Positions 26,139 through 34,981 are shown, numbered from the stretch's first letter. The stretch is 64,000 nt of DNA from Bauldia sp965232525 (GCF_965232525.1 NZ_OZ246980.1:2046001-2110000); one strand, 5' to 3'. A program made the numbers and translations. Notes: generated from the letters alone by a model not told the origin.

Positions 26139-27029
26139 TCAAGCGGACCGGTCGCCGGCCTTAGCTTCGAGGGCCTGCTTGATCATCAGAATCGCACCGT
26201 CCACCGGGTCGCGTTCCGGCTTGACGCAAACAGCTCGATAGGGCGGCGGCAACCAGGGAAGAATGCGCGGGAAAACGCCTCCGATCATCGCTACCGAAGG
26301 CGCTCCGACCTCGAGCAAGCGCGCGATAGCGCGCGACACGTCGCGCGCAGCGTCCTCGACGATGGGCATGGCTAGGGCATCGCGTTTGTCCGCATGTTCG
26401 AAGACGAGCGGTGCGAAGCTGCCAAAGTCGCCAGGGGTCGCCGTGCCCGCCCACTCCACCGCGTTTGGCGGGTGGTGATCGAAACGGTCGAGTACCGCTT
26501 CCGCCAGCGGCGTCATCGGCGCCATGCCCTCCAGCGCCCACAAGGAGCGGCGGATGGCGTTGCGCCCGATCATCATGCCGCTGCCCTCGTCGGCGATGTC
26601 CGCGCCCCAGCCGCTGACGTTGATGCGCTCGCCGTTGACGAACGCCAGTCCGGCGAAGCCGGTGCCGACGATCAGAATCGCACCATCGCGGCCGTTGTGG
26701 GCGCCGAGCAGGGCCGTGTAGGCGTCGGTGTCGACCGCCACGGAGGCGAACGGCAGCGGTTGCGAAAGCACGAAGTCGCGGTCCCATGCCTGTTGGGTGC
26801 CGGCGAGGCCGAGGCCGGCATGAACACGGCCGAGATCGGCTTCCTCCAAACCGGCGTCAATCGCCGCCGCTCGACAGGCCTGAAGAACCTCGGCGATGGC
26901 GTCGTGCTTGAGGCGGGCGTTGCCGGCACCGGCCGAGCCTTCGCCCAGCTTCTTTCCGTCGGCGTCGTGCAACCGCGCGCGGGTGCGGGTCGCGCCGCCG
27001 TCGACACCCATGAACAACGGTTCTCTCAT
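26139..27029 (-). CDS. N-acetylglucosamine kinase (BadF/BadG/BcrA/BcrD ATPase family)
   Basis: A 296-residue ASKHA-fold sugar kinase. FMGVDGGATRTRA (residues 6-18) is the phosphate-1 loop. AILIVGTGFAGLA is the phosphate-2 loop, and GWGADIADEGSGMMIGR is the usual GlcNAc-kinase region. VAMIGGVFPRI is the adenosine loop. The open frame continues upstream to 27521, but ATG 27029 gives a normal family start and the extension has no homology. It should phosphorylate free GlcNAc to GlcNAc-6-phosphate for NagA, which fits non-PTS uptake by the ABC importer or release by the GH84 enzyme. Confidence 0.92.
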   Translation of the reverse strand: MREPLFMGVDGGATRTRARLHDADGKKLGEGSAGAGNARLKHDAIAEVLQACRAAAIDAGLEEADLGRVHAGLGLAGTQQAWDRDFVLSQPLPFASVAVDTDAYTALLGAHNGRDGAILIVGTGFAGLAFVNGERINVSGWGADIADEGSGMMIGRNAIRRSLWALEGMAPMTPLAEAVLDRFDHHPPNAVEWAGTATPGDFGSFAPLVFEHADKRDALAMPIVEDAARDVSRAIARLLEVGAPSVAMIGGVFPRILPWLPPPYRAVCVKPERDPVDGAILMIKQALEAKAGDRSA

Positions 27030-27109
27030 GTGTCTCGTGCGAGTTTCCGACACAGATACTGCCCGGCCGGCGCAAAGCCAAGCCGACTGACCGGCTGCGC
27101 TCGTGTTCG

Positions 27110-28108
27110 CTAAACGGGGACCGGCGCGTTCTCCGGGATCAGCTTCTCGTTCTTCAGATCGCTCCACAACGATCCGGGGATTTCGAGCTGCCACCATTCG
27201 AGGATCTGTTCCAACTCCTCGGCCGAGCGCGGCCCGGGAATCGTGCTCGCGACCGCCGGGTGGGCCAGCGGGAACTTCAGCGCCGCCGCTGCCAGTGGCA
27301 CGTTGTGAGCATCGCAGACCCGCGCCAGTTCTTTCACGCGGGTCATTATTTCCGGGGGCGCGTCCACATAGTTCCAGGTTTCGCGACCGACGAGAACGCC
27401 AGAGTTGAATGGCCCGCCGATGACGATCGACGCACCATGAGCTTCGACGGCCGGGAGCAGGGTGTCGAGCGGGTCCTGCTCGAGCAGCGTGTAGCGCCCG
27501 GCGAGCAGGAAACAGTCCCATTGTGCATGCTCGAGTGCGTCGGCGATCGGCTTCGCCTCGTTGACCCCAAGGCCGATGGCCTTCACCTCGCCGGTCCGAC
27601 GCAGCTCTTCGAGTGCCCGCCGCGCGCCGTCCATTGCCCTGGCATGCATCTCGGGTTGGACATCAACGCCGTGGGTGAAGGTGTCCGGATCGTGAATGTA
27701 GAGGATGTCGATGCGGTTCAAACCCAGGCGCTGAAGGCTGTCCTCGTAAGACCGCATGACGCCATCATAGCTGTAATCAAAATAGGGCTCGAACGGTAGC
27801 GGGCGGCGCCACGCATCGTTGACGTCTTGCGCTTCCTTAACGGGGCGAAGGCGGCGCCCGACTTTGCTTGACAAAATCCAGTCATCAAGGCCGCGCAACT
27901 CGTCGCCCATCAGTCGCTCGGAGCGACCGTAACCGTAAAACGGCGCCGTATCGAAGTAGCGGATGCCGGCATCATAGGCTTGGAGGATCAGGATTTTCGA
28001 ATCGGCGTCGGTGAGGTGCGCCAGGTTTCCGGCGAGTGTTGCGCCTCCCAGGCCCAATGTGGTGAGTTCCAGATCGGTCCGACCGACTCGCCGCTTTTCG
28101 AATTCCAT
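27110..28108 (-). CDS. Aldo/keto reductase (D-threo-aldose dehydrogenase-like)
   Basis: A 332-residue TIM-barrel oxidoreductase. FDTAPFYGYGRSE holds the catalytic Asp-Tyr, LSSKVGRRLRP the Lys, and ILYIHDPD the His position. STIPGPRSAEELEQ is the NADP phosphate site. It resembles D-threo-aldose (L-fucose) 1-dehydrogenases. It is the first gene of the operon that continues to the GlcNAc kinase, NagB-II, NagA and CutC, with 80 bases before the kinase. It may feed another sugar into the pathway; the substrate is not evident. Confidence 0.88.
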   Translation of the reverse strand: MEFEKRRVGRTDLELTTLGLGGATLAGNLAHLTDADSKILILQAYDAGIRYFDTAPFYGYGRSERLMGDELRGLDDWILSSKVGRRLRPVKEAQDVNDAWRRPLPFEPYFDYSYDGVMRSYEDSLQRLGLNRIDILYIHDPDTFTHGVDVQPEMHARAMDGARRALEELRRTGEVKAIGLGVNEAKPIADALEHAQWDCFLLAGRYTLLEQDPLDTLLPAVEAHGASIVIGGPFNSGVLVGRETWNYVDAPPEIMTRVKELARVCDAHNVPLAAAALKFPLAHPAVASTIPGPRSAEELEQILEWWQLEIPGSLWSDLKNEKLIPENAPVPV

Positions 28109-28226
28109 GCTGATCCCCTGTCACGCGCGTCAAAACGACCGCCCGTTGATATACGAGCGATCGGCACTTGGGGAGTCGAATAGCGAAAGGACGTCAACCG
28201 CGCCCGGCGTGAGGGCGCCGCAGCGC

Positions 28227-28493
28227 TCAGCCGATACACCAGCCGCGATAGCGTTTGCCGAAAATGTTGGTGCGCCAGCATCGGTAGGTGTTCTTGCCAA
28301 TCGCGTAGCCCGCGACCGCACCGGCCGTGCCGCCGATCACCGCGCCGCCGACGGATTTGCTGGCCACGGCGCCAACCGTTGCGCCGGTTGCTCCACCGAC
28401 CACGGCCAGGCGTTCCGCCCGCGTTGCCATGCAACCAGAAACCGCTGCCGCGCCAATCATGCACACGAGTGCCGCCGTTGCTGCTCGTCGCAT
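28227..28493 (-). CDS. Small glycine-zipper lipoprotein
   Basis: An 88-residue protein. The N-terminus MRRAATAALVCMIGAAAVSGC has a lipobox (VSGC), so it is probably a lipoprotein. VVGGATGATVGAVASKSVGG and GGAVIGGTAGAVAGYAIG form a glycine-zipper segment like those of small outer-membrane lipoproteins. The C-terminal tail is basic and contains three cysteines and tryptophans. It stands alone between the aldo/keto reductase and msrQ. Its function is unknown. Confidence 0.75.
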   Translation of the reverse strand: MRRAATAALVCMIGAAAVSGCMATRAERLAVVGGATGATVGAVASKSVGGAVIGGTAGAVAGYAIGKNTYRCWRTNIFGKRYRGWCIG

Positions 28494-28617
28494 TGTTCGT
28501 TCCCCGCCGCCTGCGATGACCGTTTGGATGGCTATTGGTCATGATAGCCGACCCGACGGTACTCATAGCGGAAAATCGGACGGCTGCGAACCCGGGCGTT
28601 GGGCCCGAATGTCGTGT

Positions 28618-29505
28618 TCAGGCAGTGCGACCGGCCGGGGTGGCCCCGCGGGGCGAGCCGCCGATCCTCAGCCGCTTGCGAAGTTCGGCGACCGCGGTCA
28701 CGCCGAGACCGGTGAACAGCACCCACCAGGCCGGGCGGATTGAGAACGAGAAATCGAGGTTCGCGAGCAGGACCCGATCGGCCGGCGCGCCGGAGGCGAT
28801 CCCGTACCAGGCGGCCTCGGTCAGGGCGGTAAGAAGCGCGGCGGAGACCGAAAGCACGACGAGGGGGACAAGGCCCTCCTTGTAGCCGCGCTTGGCCATC
28901 ATCCGATACCCCATCAGCCAGTAGAAGAAACCGGTCATCAGCACGGGTGAGCTCACGTCGACCTTCGACTGCATGTAGTAGTGCAGGATGCCGAGCGCGG
29001 TAATCACGTAGATCGCCTTGTGCAGGCGGTTCCATTTCATTGCGCCCAACCGCTTGATCCACCCGTCGGTCGAGGTGACGGCGAGAAGCAGGATACCGAT
29101 CATCGCGGCAAAACCGATCAGCAGATAGACGCGGAGAACAATTTCGGAGCCGATGAAGAGGACATCGAACTTCGAATCGATCACGTAGAACACGAAATGC
29201 AGGGCGATATAGAAAAACGCCGACAGCCCAAGGATGCGGCGGACGTGAATCAGCTTGGGCATATCGAAGAGCCGCCGAGCCGGCGTAACGGCCAATGTGA
29301 TGAGCAGAAGATAAACGGTCCAGTCGCCGACCCGGTGAATCGCTTCGGTGATGGGCCGCGCGCCAAGGCCTAGAAAAACAGTGCGGTAGAGCAGCCACAG
29401 CGCCGGCAGGCTGACGAGAATCAGCGTCGTCGCCTTCAACGGCGAGAACCGGCCCGCCCGGTCGGTCCACGGCAGTTTCTCGGCGATGGCTTTGGTCTTG
29501 CTCAT
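28618..29505 (-). CDS. msrQ: Heme-binding membrane subunit of methionine sulfoxide reductase (MsrQ-like)
   Basis: A 295-residue inner-membrane protein with about six helices, of the ferric reductase-like family. IRRILGL-type sequence (VRRILGLSAFFYIALHF) and MKWNRLHKAIYVITALGILH carry the conserved heme histidines. In known systems MsrQ passes electrons from quinones to periplasmic MsrP, which repairs oxidised methionines. No MsrP gene is adjacent here. The neighbour 187 bases away on the other strand is a small membrane protein of unknown function. Confidence 0.88.
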   Translation of the reverse strand: MSKTKAIAEKLPWTDRAGRFSPLKATTLILVSLPALWLLYRTVFLGLGARPITEAIHRVGDWTVYLLLITLAVTPARRLFDMPKLIHVRRILGLSAFFYIALHFVFYVIDSKFDVLFIGSEIVLRVYLLIGFAAMIGILLLAVTSTDGWIKRLGAMKWNRLHKAIYVITALGILHYYMQSKVDVSSPVLMTGFFYWLMGYRMMAKRGYKEGLVPLVVLSVSAALLTALTEAAWYGIASGAPADRVLLANLDFSFSIRPAWWVLFTGLGVTAVAELRKRLRIGGSPRGATPAGRTA

Positions 29506-29692
29506 GGTATCCCTTGCAGCTCTGGTTCGGTCGCTGCGGATGGCTCGATCCTATAGATAGGCGCTAAGGGGCCTCACGGTCACGTCACTTGTTCGTAAGA
29601 AAAATGCGGTGATCGGTCGGAGTCATCGTGAACACCGCGAGAGCGGGCGGTTTCCTTGAAAACGGCGTCCATCCAATGCGTTAAGGGTGTGC

Positions 29693-30100
29693 ATGGCATA
29701 CTGGTCGTATCGGATCATTCTGTGGCTGATCGCGTTAGCCTACGCGTATTTCACTTTTGTCCGAGTCCTGAACATCACCGGCATGAGCGGGTTCGATTGG
29801 GCATCCGCCCCGCTGCCGTGGCAGATCCTCGACGTCTTCTACCTCGTCGTGAATCTGGTCGTCGTGTACGGCTTCGTCTTGGCGCTGCCGATTGGGTTCG
29901 TCGCGTTCTTCGTTGCCGCAATCACTCAGCTCGCCCTCTATTTCGTAGTGGAGCCCACCCAGAGGCAGTCGTTCGAGGATGTCGCGTTTGACTATCGCGT
30001 CGCGTTCCAGCTTGTCACGATCGCATTGGTGATGGCCGCCCTCTGGCTGAGAGAGCTTGCGCGCCGGGAGCGGAAGGCAGAAAGCTCCGGGTCAGGGTGA
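29693..30100 (+). CDS. Small membrane protein, unknown function
   Basis: A 135-residue protein with about four hydrophobic segments (residues 5-25, 43-60, 65-85 and 105-122) and a charged C-terminal tail ELARRERKAESSG. ATG 29693 has AAGGG upstream; a GTG two codons earlier is possible. It diverges from msrQ and precedes the methyltransferase gene by 41 bases. I do not recognise the family. Confidence 0.65.
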   Translation: MAYWSYRIILWLIALAYAYFTFVRVLNITGMSGFDWASAPLPWQILDVFYLVVNLVVVYGFVLALPIGFVAFFVAAITQLALYFVVEPTQRQSFEDVAFDYRVAFQLVTIALVMAALWLRELARRERKAESSGSG

Positions 30101-30141
30101 CGTGTGCTATAGGCCGGTCCCGCAAACGAGAAGGTTGAACC

Positions 30142-30807
30142 ATGGCACGCGGATCCATCGGCCTCGACGAACGCCTTGATGACTACATCGTCGCGGCTCA
30201 TCGACCGGAGCATCCGGTCCTGACCAAGCTACGTAAGCGCACCGCGCCGTTGCCGCTGGCGATCATGCAGATCGGACCAGCACAGGGCGCGTTCCTCGCT
30301 TTCCTGGTCCGGATGACCGGTGCGAAGAACGTCCTCGAGATCGGAACCTTCACCGGCTACAGCGCGCTGGCGATGGCCCTGGCGCTGCCGCCCGGTGGCC
30401 GGATCGTCGCCTGCGACGTCAGCAAGGAATGGACGGACATCGGTCGGGAACACTGGGAAGAGGCGGGTGTCGTCGACCGGATCGACCTGCGGCTCGCACC
30501 GGCCTTGGAGACCCTTGCGGCAATGGAGGGCGAGGGCCTTCGCGACCACTTCGACCTGGTTTTCATCGACGCCCTGAAGAGCGAGTACGACGACTACTAC
30601 GAGGCCTGCCTGCGGCTGGTTCCGGTCGGCGCGCTCATTACCTTCGACAATATGCTGCAGGAGGGCGATGTTGCCGATCCAGGCAAGTCCGGCGGGGCGG
30701 TCGACGCGATTCGAGGGGTGAACGCCAAGATTGCCAAGGACGACAGGGTGGATGCGGTGCTGCTGCCGGTCGGGGACGGGATGACCCTGGCGCGCCGGGT
30801 TCGCTAG
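30142..30807 (+). CDS. O-methyltransferase (caffeoyl-CoA type, SAM-dependent)
   Basis: A 221-residue Rossmann methyltransferase. NVLEIGTFTGYSALAMALAL is SAM motif I, and RIVACDVSKEWTDIGREHW binds the adenosine side. DLVFIDALKSEYDDYYE holds the metal-binding Asp, and LITFDNMLQEGDV follows as in the caffeoyl-CoA group. It probably methylates a catechol-type hydroxyl; the substrate is unknown. The stop overlaps the convergent HAD gene by four bases. Confidence 0.9.
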   Translation: MARGSIGLDERLDDYIVAAHRPEHPVLTKLRKRTAPLPLAIMQIGPAQGAFLAFLVRMTGAKNVLEIGTFTGYSALAMALALPPGGRIVACDVSKEWTDIGREHWEEAGVVDRIDLRLAPALETLAAMEGEGLRDHFDLVFIDALKSEYDDYYEACLRLVPVGALITFDNMLQEGDVADPGKSGGAVDAIRGVNAKIAKDDRVDAVLLPVGDGMTLARRVR

Positions 30808-31595
30808 CGAGGCTTCGAATCCACCTGGCCTCGCTCGGCCAGAATCCAGTCGGCCGCTGCACCGATATCGTCGACAATGGCGGTCGGTGACGGGTCGGCA
30901 TCAGCCTCGGCGCCGGGCCGGTACTTGCCGGTCCGCACCAGCAACGCCTTGCCGATCCCTGTCTTCAGCGCTCCGGATACATCGGCCTCCACGTCATCGC
31001 CGACCATCACCACATCGGCAGCATCGCAACCGAGTGCGACGACCGCTGCCGCATAGAAGTCCGGCGCGGGCTTTCCCAGAACGATCGCGGGTTGTCCGCT
31101 GGCATACTCCAAGGCCTCAACAAACGCGCCCGCATCGAGGCTCAGCGCGTCGTCGCTGTCCATGAAGTAGCGGTTCTTGGCCAACGCCAGAAACGCAGCC
31201 CCGTCCATGAGGGCGCGAAAGGCAGTGTTCAGGGTCTCATAGGTGAACGCGTGTCCGGCATCGCCGACAACGACGGCAGAGCGCGATCCGCCCTCAAGAC
31301 CGGCGAAGTCCCCAACCAGGTTGGGATGAACCAATAGATGCGGCGTCGCATCGCGCGCCAGAAGCCAAGTCCGGGCCGCCTCCGCGGGCGTGAACAACTC
31401 ACTCGCGCTGATCGTGAAACCCATGCCGTGCAAGCGCTCGACGACGCCTGCTTTTGCGGTTCGGGTGGTGTTGGTGACAAACCGCACCGGCAACCCGCTG
31501 TCACGCAGCCGGCGGATAGCTTCCACTGCACCGGGCAGCACCGCGTTGCCGAGATAGAGGACACCCGCGAGGTCGAGAAGAACGCCACGTATCAT
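30804..31595 (-). CDS. HAD-superfamily phosphatase, HDHD2/LHPP-like (subfamily IIA)
   Basis: A 263-residue hydrolase. Motif I is VLLDLAGVLY (Asp8), with alanine at the place where most HAD phosphatases have the second Asp; HDHD2-type proteins also lack it. RFVTNTTRT is motif II, LGKPAPDFY contains the motif III Lys, and VMVGDDVEADVSGA is motif IV. The following GIGKALLVRTGKYRPG is typical of HDHD2. ATG 31595 gives this family start. It diverges from the sugar kinase gene. The substrate is unknown. Confidence 0.85.
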   Translation of the reverse strand: MIRGVLLDLAGVLYLGNAVLPGAVEAIRRLRDSGLPVRFVTNTTRTAKAGVVERLHGMGFTISASELFTPAEAARTWLLARDATPHLLVHPNLVGDFAGLEGGSRSAVVVGDAGHAFTYETLNTAFRALMDGAAFLALAKNRYFMDSDDALSLDAGAFVEALEYASGQPAIVLGKPAPDFYAAAVVALGCDAADVVMVGDDVEADVSGALKTGIGKALLVRTGKYRPGAEADADPSPTAIVDDIGAAADWILAERGQVDSKPR

Positions 31596-31737
31596 GATCG
31601 TCGCCGTTTGAAATGTCCGGCGAGGATAACCGGTGCTCGTCGCGGCTGTGAAGCGCCGGTTACCGAAGGTCGGAGGTTTCCCGCGCGCGCCCGAATATGC
31701 GATGAGGCTGGGATCAGTCCAAGCCGCGACGGGGACC

Positions 31738-32655
31738 ATGCCAGACATCATTGCTATCGGGGAACCACTTTTCGAACTCAACCAGCCCCATGGGGAGTCC
31801 ATCTACCGCCGGGGATATGGCGGTGACACGTCGAACTGCGCGATCGCCGCGGCACGCCAGGGCGCCAGCGTCGGCTATGTCACCGCGGTCGGCGCCGACC
31901 AGTTCGGCGACGCCTTTCTGCGGCTCTGGCAGGACGAGGGCGTCGACACCAGCGCGGTGAAGCGTAGCCCGGTCGCCCATACCGGCCTTTACTTCATCTC
32001 ACACGACGATACCGGTCATGTGTTTTCGTACATGCGGGCCGGGTCGGCTGCCAGCCGGATGACACCGGAAGACATCCCCGGCGACATGATCAAGTCGGCG
32101 CGCGTGGTCCATGCGTCAGGGATCAGCCAGGCGATTTCGTCAAGCGCCGCCGATGCGGTCTTCGCGGCAATGCGGATGGCGCGGGCGGCGGGGGTGACCG
32201 TTTCCTACGACACCAATCTGCGTTTGCGGCTCTGGCCGCTTGATCGGGCGCGGGCGATCATCCATGCGGCGGTCGCCCTGGCGGACATCGTGCGGCCGGG
32301 GCTTGACGATGCGCGTCACCTGACCGGCCTCACCGATCCGGACGCCATTGTCGACTTCTACCTGTCGATGGGCGCGCGCATCGTCGCGCTGACCCTGGGT
32401 GAAGACGGGGCCGTCGTTGCCACCAAGGAACGCCGCGAGCGGATGGCGCCGATTGCCGTCCGCCATGTCGACGCGACAGGTGCGGGCGACATGTTCGACG
32501 GGGCCTTCCTCGCCGAGTATCTGCGCACCGGCGATCCCTTCGACGCGGGTCGCTACGCCAATATGGCAGCGGCGCTATCGACTGAGGCCTATGGTGCGGT
32601 CGAGCCAATGCCGCGGCGCGCGGCGGTCGAAGCTGCGCTCAAGGATCGCGCCTGA
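31738..32655 (+). CDS. PfkB-family carbohydrate kinase (2-keto-3-deoxygluconate kinase-like)
   Basis: A 305-residue ribokinase-fold kinase. IIAIGEPLFE at the start, GGDTSNCAIAAARQG (PfkB signature 1) and DATGAGDMFDGAFLA (signature 2, with the catalytic Asp of GAGD) define it. The DTNLRLRLWP segment is typical of KDG kinases. ATG 31738 is chosen by alignment; the frame is open to 31633. It could phosphorylate the 2-keto-3-deoxy acid made by the dehydratase at 9074-10789, although that gene is 21 kb away. Confidence 0.88.
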   Translation: MPDIIAIGEPLFELNQPHGESIYRRGYGGDTSNCAIAAARQGASVGYVTAVGADQFGDAFLRLWQDEGVDTSAVKRSPVAHTGLYFISHDDTGHVFSYMRAGSAASRMTPEDIPGDMIKSARVVHASGISQAISSSAADAVFAAMRMARAAGVTVSYDTNLRLRLWPLDRARAIIHAAVALADIVRPGLDDARHLTGLTDPDAIVDFYLSMGARIVALTLGEDGAVVATKERRERMAPIAVRHVDATGAGDMFDGAFLAEYLRTGDPFDAGRYANMAAALSTEAYGAVEPMPRRAAVEAALKDRA

Positions 32656-32667
32656 ACCCGAGACGCT

Positions 32668-33144
32668 TCAGGTGACCGGTATCGTCGGGGCGTTGAGTAC
32701 AGCGACGAGCCGCTCAGGCGATACCGAGAACACGGCGTAAGGCGTTCCCGCCGCGGCCCAGACCGTCTGGTACTGCAGCAGGTCCCGGTCGACGTATGTC
32801 ACGATAGCTTGTGCGTGCCCGAAGGGCGGGATGCCGCCAATGGCAAAGCCGGTCGCGGAGCGAACGAAAGCCGCGTCGGGCCGGACGAGTGCCATGCCAA
32901 TCGTTCGGGCCGTTCTTTTCTCGTGGACCCGGTTTGCTCCCGAAACCAGGAACAGAAGCGGCTTGTCGCTGTCTTTTTCCTTGAAAATCAGAGACTTGAC
33001 GATCTGTCCTACAGTGCATCTGCAAGCGACGGCCGCTTCTTCGGCTGTCCGTGTGCTCTCTGGCATCAGACGCGGCGTTACATCAAGGCCCAGGCCCTTC
33101 GCAGCGGCGGTAACGCGGTTAACCGCGTTTGACGATTGTCCCAT
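32668..33144 (-). CDS. YbaK/EbsC-family aminoacyl-tRNA deacylase-like protein
   Basis: A 158-residue single-domain protein of the YbaK/ProX fold, which removes wrongly attached amino acids (for example Cys or Ala on tRNA-Pro). VGQIVKSLIFKEKDSDKPLL carries the conserved Lys, and FAIGGIPPFGH is the family's glycine-rich loop. ATG 33144 has a strong AAAGGAGG site, and a promoter lies just upstream (33164-33191). It is convergent with the sugar kinase gene. The tRNA specificity is not evident. Confidence 0.9.
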   Translation of the reverse strand: MGQSSNAVNRVTAAAKGLGLDVTPRLMPESTRTAEEAAVACRCTVGQIVKSLIFKEKDSDKPLLFLVSGANRVHEKRTARTIGMALVRPDAAFVRSATGFAIGGIPPFGHAQAIVTYVDRDLLQYQTVWAAAGTPYAVFSVSPERLVAVLNAPTIPVT

Positions 33145-33163
33145 GCCGACGCCTCCTTTCTCG

Positions 33164-33191
33164 TGTGTAGCCCGGGCCGCAAAGGTGTCAA
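33164..33191 (-). promoter_or_regulatory. Candidate promoter of the YbaK-like gene
   Basis: The minus strand reads TTGACA, a 16-base spacer, then TACACA. The -10 box ends 19 bases before ATG 33144, leaving a very short leader that begins near the AAAGGAGG ribosome site. Confidence 0.5.
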
Positions 33192-33252
33192 ACCTGACCG
33201 ATTTTGCTAACACAACGGTAACCAGTATCGATCGCGCCACAACGGACGAGTC

Positions 33253-33882
33253 ATGGATAACACCAGCGATAGCACAGGTCGGACCGGCAACGTACGGAGC
33301 CTTGAATCGGCCATTCGTCGCGTCCGCACGGCCGAGGCCGAACGTTCCGATGTGGTGGTGGAACTCCGGGATGCCGAACGCGCCCGGCTGGAGATGCTGG
33401 TCGACGCATTGAGGGGGGTGTTGGCCGAAATCCCGGAAGGCAACGACTCGCTCATGGTGAGCCTAGCCGCGGGCGTCCCGGCTCGGCTGTGGGTGGATAT
33501 GACCGGTTTCGTGGTGATGGGTCGAGACAGGCGGACATACCGGTTCCTGAAGGACACCCGGCTTGGCCGGACGATCATCCTCGAGACCGCCGATGTCGAC
33601 GCCATGGCCGACTGTGTCACGGACTACATCGCCGAACGGATTGTCGAGCGGGAGCGAGCGATCGAGGCGGACTGGGTCGTTCAACGTGGCAGGGAGCCGA
33701 CAACGCTCCCGCGTCGCGAGGCGCGCGTCCGTTCCTTGGAGAGTCCGACACCAACGTCCCCGACAGCCCAGACTCCCGACCGTCGCAGCCATGGATGGAT
33801 CGCGGCGGCGTTCCTGCTCGGCGTCCTAATCGGTGTCGCCGGGCTGTTCGCCTACGCTTGGTTGCGGGTTCCCTTCAGCTAG
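33253..33882 (+). CDS. Hypothetical protein with C-terminal membrane anchor
   Basis: A 209-residue protein. The first 50 residues are charged and probably helical (ESAIRRVRTAEAERSDVVVE). The middle has WVDMTGFVVMGRDRRTYRFL, and residues 185-205 form one membrane helix (WIAAAFLLGVLIGVAGLFAY). The bulk should face the cytoplasm. It diverges from the YbaK-like gene, and its stop overlaps the phosphoesterase gene by eight bases. I do not recognise the family beyond a likely alphaproteobacterial conserved protein. Confidence 0.7.
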   Translation: MDNTSDSTGRTGNVRSLESAIRRVRTAEAERSDVVVELRDAERARLEMLVDALRGVLAEIPEGNDSLMVSLAAGVPARLWVDMTGFVVMGRDRRTYRFLKDTRLGRTIILETADVDAMADCVTDYIAERIVERERAIEADWVVQRGREPTTLPRREARVRSLESPTPTSPTAQTPDRRSHGWIAAAFLLGVLIGVAGLFAYAWLRVPFS

Positions 33883-34795
33883 CGCCACGGCCGATAAGCC
33901 GGCGCTCTGACAGGACCTCGACCGGCCCATCGTCTTGGCGCCGGGCGTGTTCGGTCATATCGCAGATGAAGCCGTCCCTGGTCGACGCGATACGAAACCG
34001 GAGATAGCTTCCGCCGGGTAGCCCGTCGCGGGGATGAAGCGACGCCGAGGTCGCGCCGACGACCGGGACGGGACCTGTCGGTCCGGCGACATTGTCGACC
34101 GCGGTCCGATGGTTGTGCCCGTGGAGGATGAGTTCCGCACCGGACTTTTTGATCGCCTGGCGGAAAACACCGGCGCCGATCAGCCGGCGGTGCCACTTTG
34201 TTGAACCGATCGCTGGCGGATGATGGAGGACGACAACCCGGAACCGATCTTCTTCACCAAGTTCGGCGAGCAAATGGGCCAAACGGGTCGATTGGGATGG
34301 CCGGATGCGGCCGGTGGCCATGAATGGCGCCGTCGCCACCGCCGTGGATACGCCGATGATCGCCACTGGGCCTCGGCGCCGGACGAAGGGAAATCTGGTC
34401 GGTCCCGCCGGCTGGTTATCGCCGCGCATGAAGGGTTGCCACCCGTGCCCGACCATACGGGCCGCGCCAGGGATATACGCATCATGATTGCCGGGAACGA
34501 CGGTAACGTCTTCCGGATCGCCAAGACGGTCGAGCCAGCGGCGGGCGGCATCGCTCTCGGCCTTGAGTCCGAGGTTGATGAGGTCGCCACTCACCGCGAT
34601 ATGGTTGGGCGGCTCGGCCTTGATGTCGGCGACCAGCGCGTCGAGATTTCTCCGACCAAGAGATCCAACACGGCGCCGATGCCAGTTGACGTAGCCGAGG
34701 ATTCGCTTGGATACGAGTTCGCGCCAGCGAACCGCGGGCAGGGGGCCGAGATGCGGATCGGAGAGGTGGGCAAGCGTGAAGGCTGTCATGGACAA
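33875..34795 (-). CDS. Calcineurin-like metallophosphoesterase
   Basis: A 306-residue phosphoesterase with all the metal-binding motifs in order: HLSDPHLG (residues 10-17), AVSGDLINLG, VVPGNHDAY, VLHHPPA and LHGHNH. It belongs to the broad group of Icc-like and UDP-diacylglucosamine hydrolase-like enzymes; the substrate is not clear. Either ATG 34795 or ATG 34789 may be used. It is convergent with the hypothetical gene at 33253-33882 and diverges from the NUDIX gene. Confidence 0.9.
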   Translation of the reverse strand: MSMTAFTLAHLSDPHLGPLPAVRWRELVSKRILGYVNWHRRRVGSLGRRNLDALVADIKAEPPNHIAVSGDLINLGLKAESDAARRWLDRLGDPEDVTVVPGNHDAYIPGAARMVGHGWQPFMRGDNQPAGPTRFPFVRRRGPVAIIGVSTAVATAPFMATGRIRPSQSTRLAHLLAELGEEDRFRVVVLHHPPAIGSTKWHRRLIGAGVFRQAIKKSGAELILHGHNHRTAVDNVAGPTGPVPVVGATSASLHPRDGLPGGSYLRFRIASTRDGFICDMTEHARRQDDGPVEVLSERRLIGRGAS

Positions 34796-34872
34796 GTCCG
34801 GCTAAACCCGTGGCCGCGTCGATCTCAGCGTCAAGGTTTGGGAAACATCATCTGATCGAAAATGCTCCAATA

Positions 34873-34889
34873 CCCGAACCTGGTTCGGG
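34873..34889. other. Perfect 7-base inverted repeat in a divergent promoter region
   Basis: CCCGAAC and GTTCGGG around CTG, in the 186 bases between the phosphoesterase and NUDIX genes. No T-run follows on either strand. It could be an operator or a leader hairpin. Confidence 0.3.
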
Positions 34890-34981
34890 CGAGACGGTTA
34901 TAGGGATCGTGCCCTGGTGACGCCAGTCGGACTGTTGGCCGCGTAGCCGACACGATCGTGAGCAGAAGGAGTCCCGCTGGA

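Noticed and set aside
27030..27521. Upstream extension of the GlcNAc kinase frame
   Set aside because: It has no homology, lies over the opposite frame of the aldo/keto reductase gene, and the family start is at 27029.
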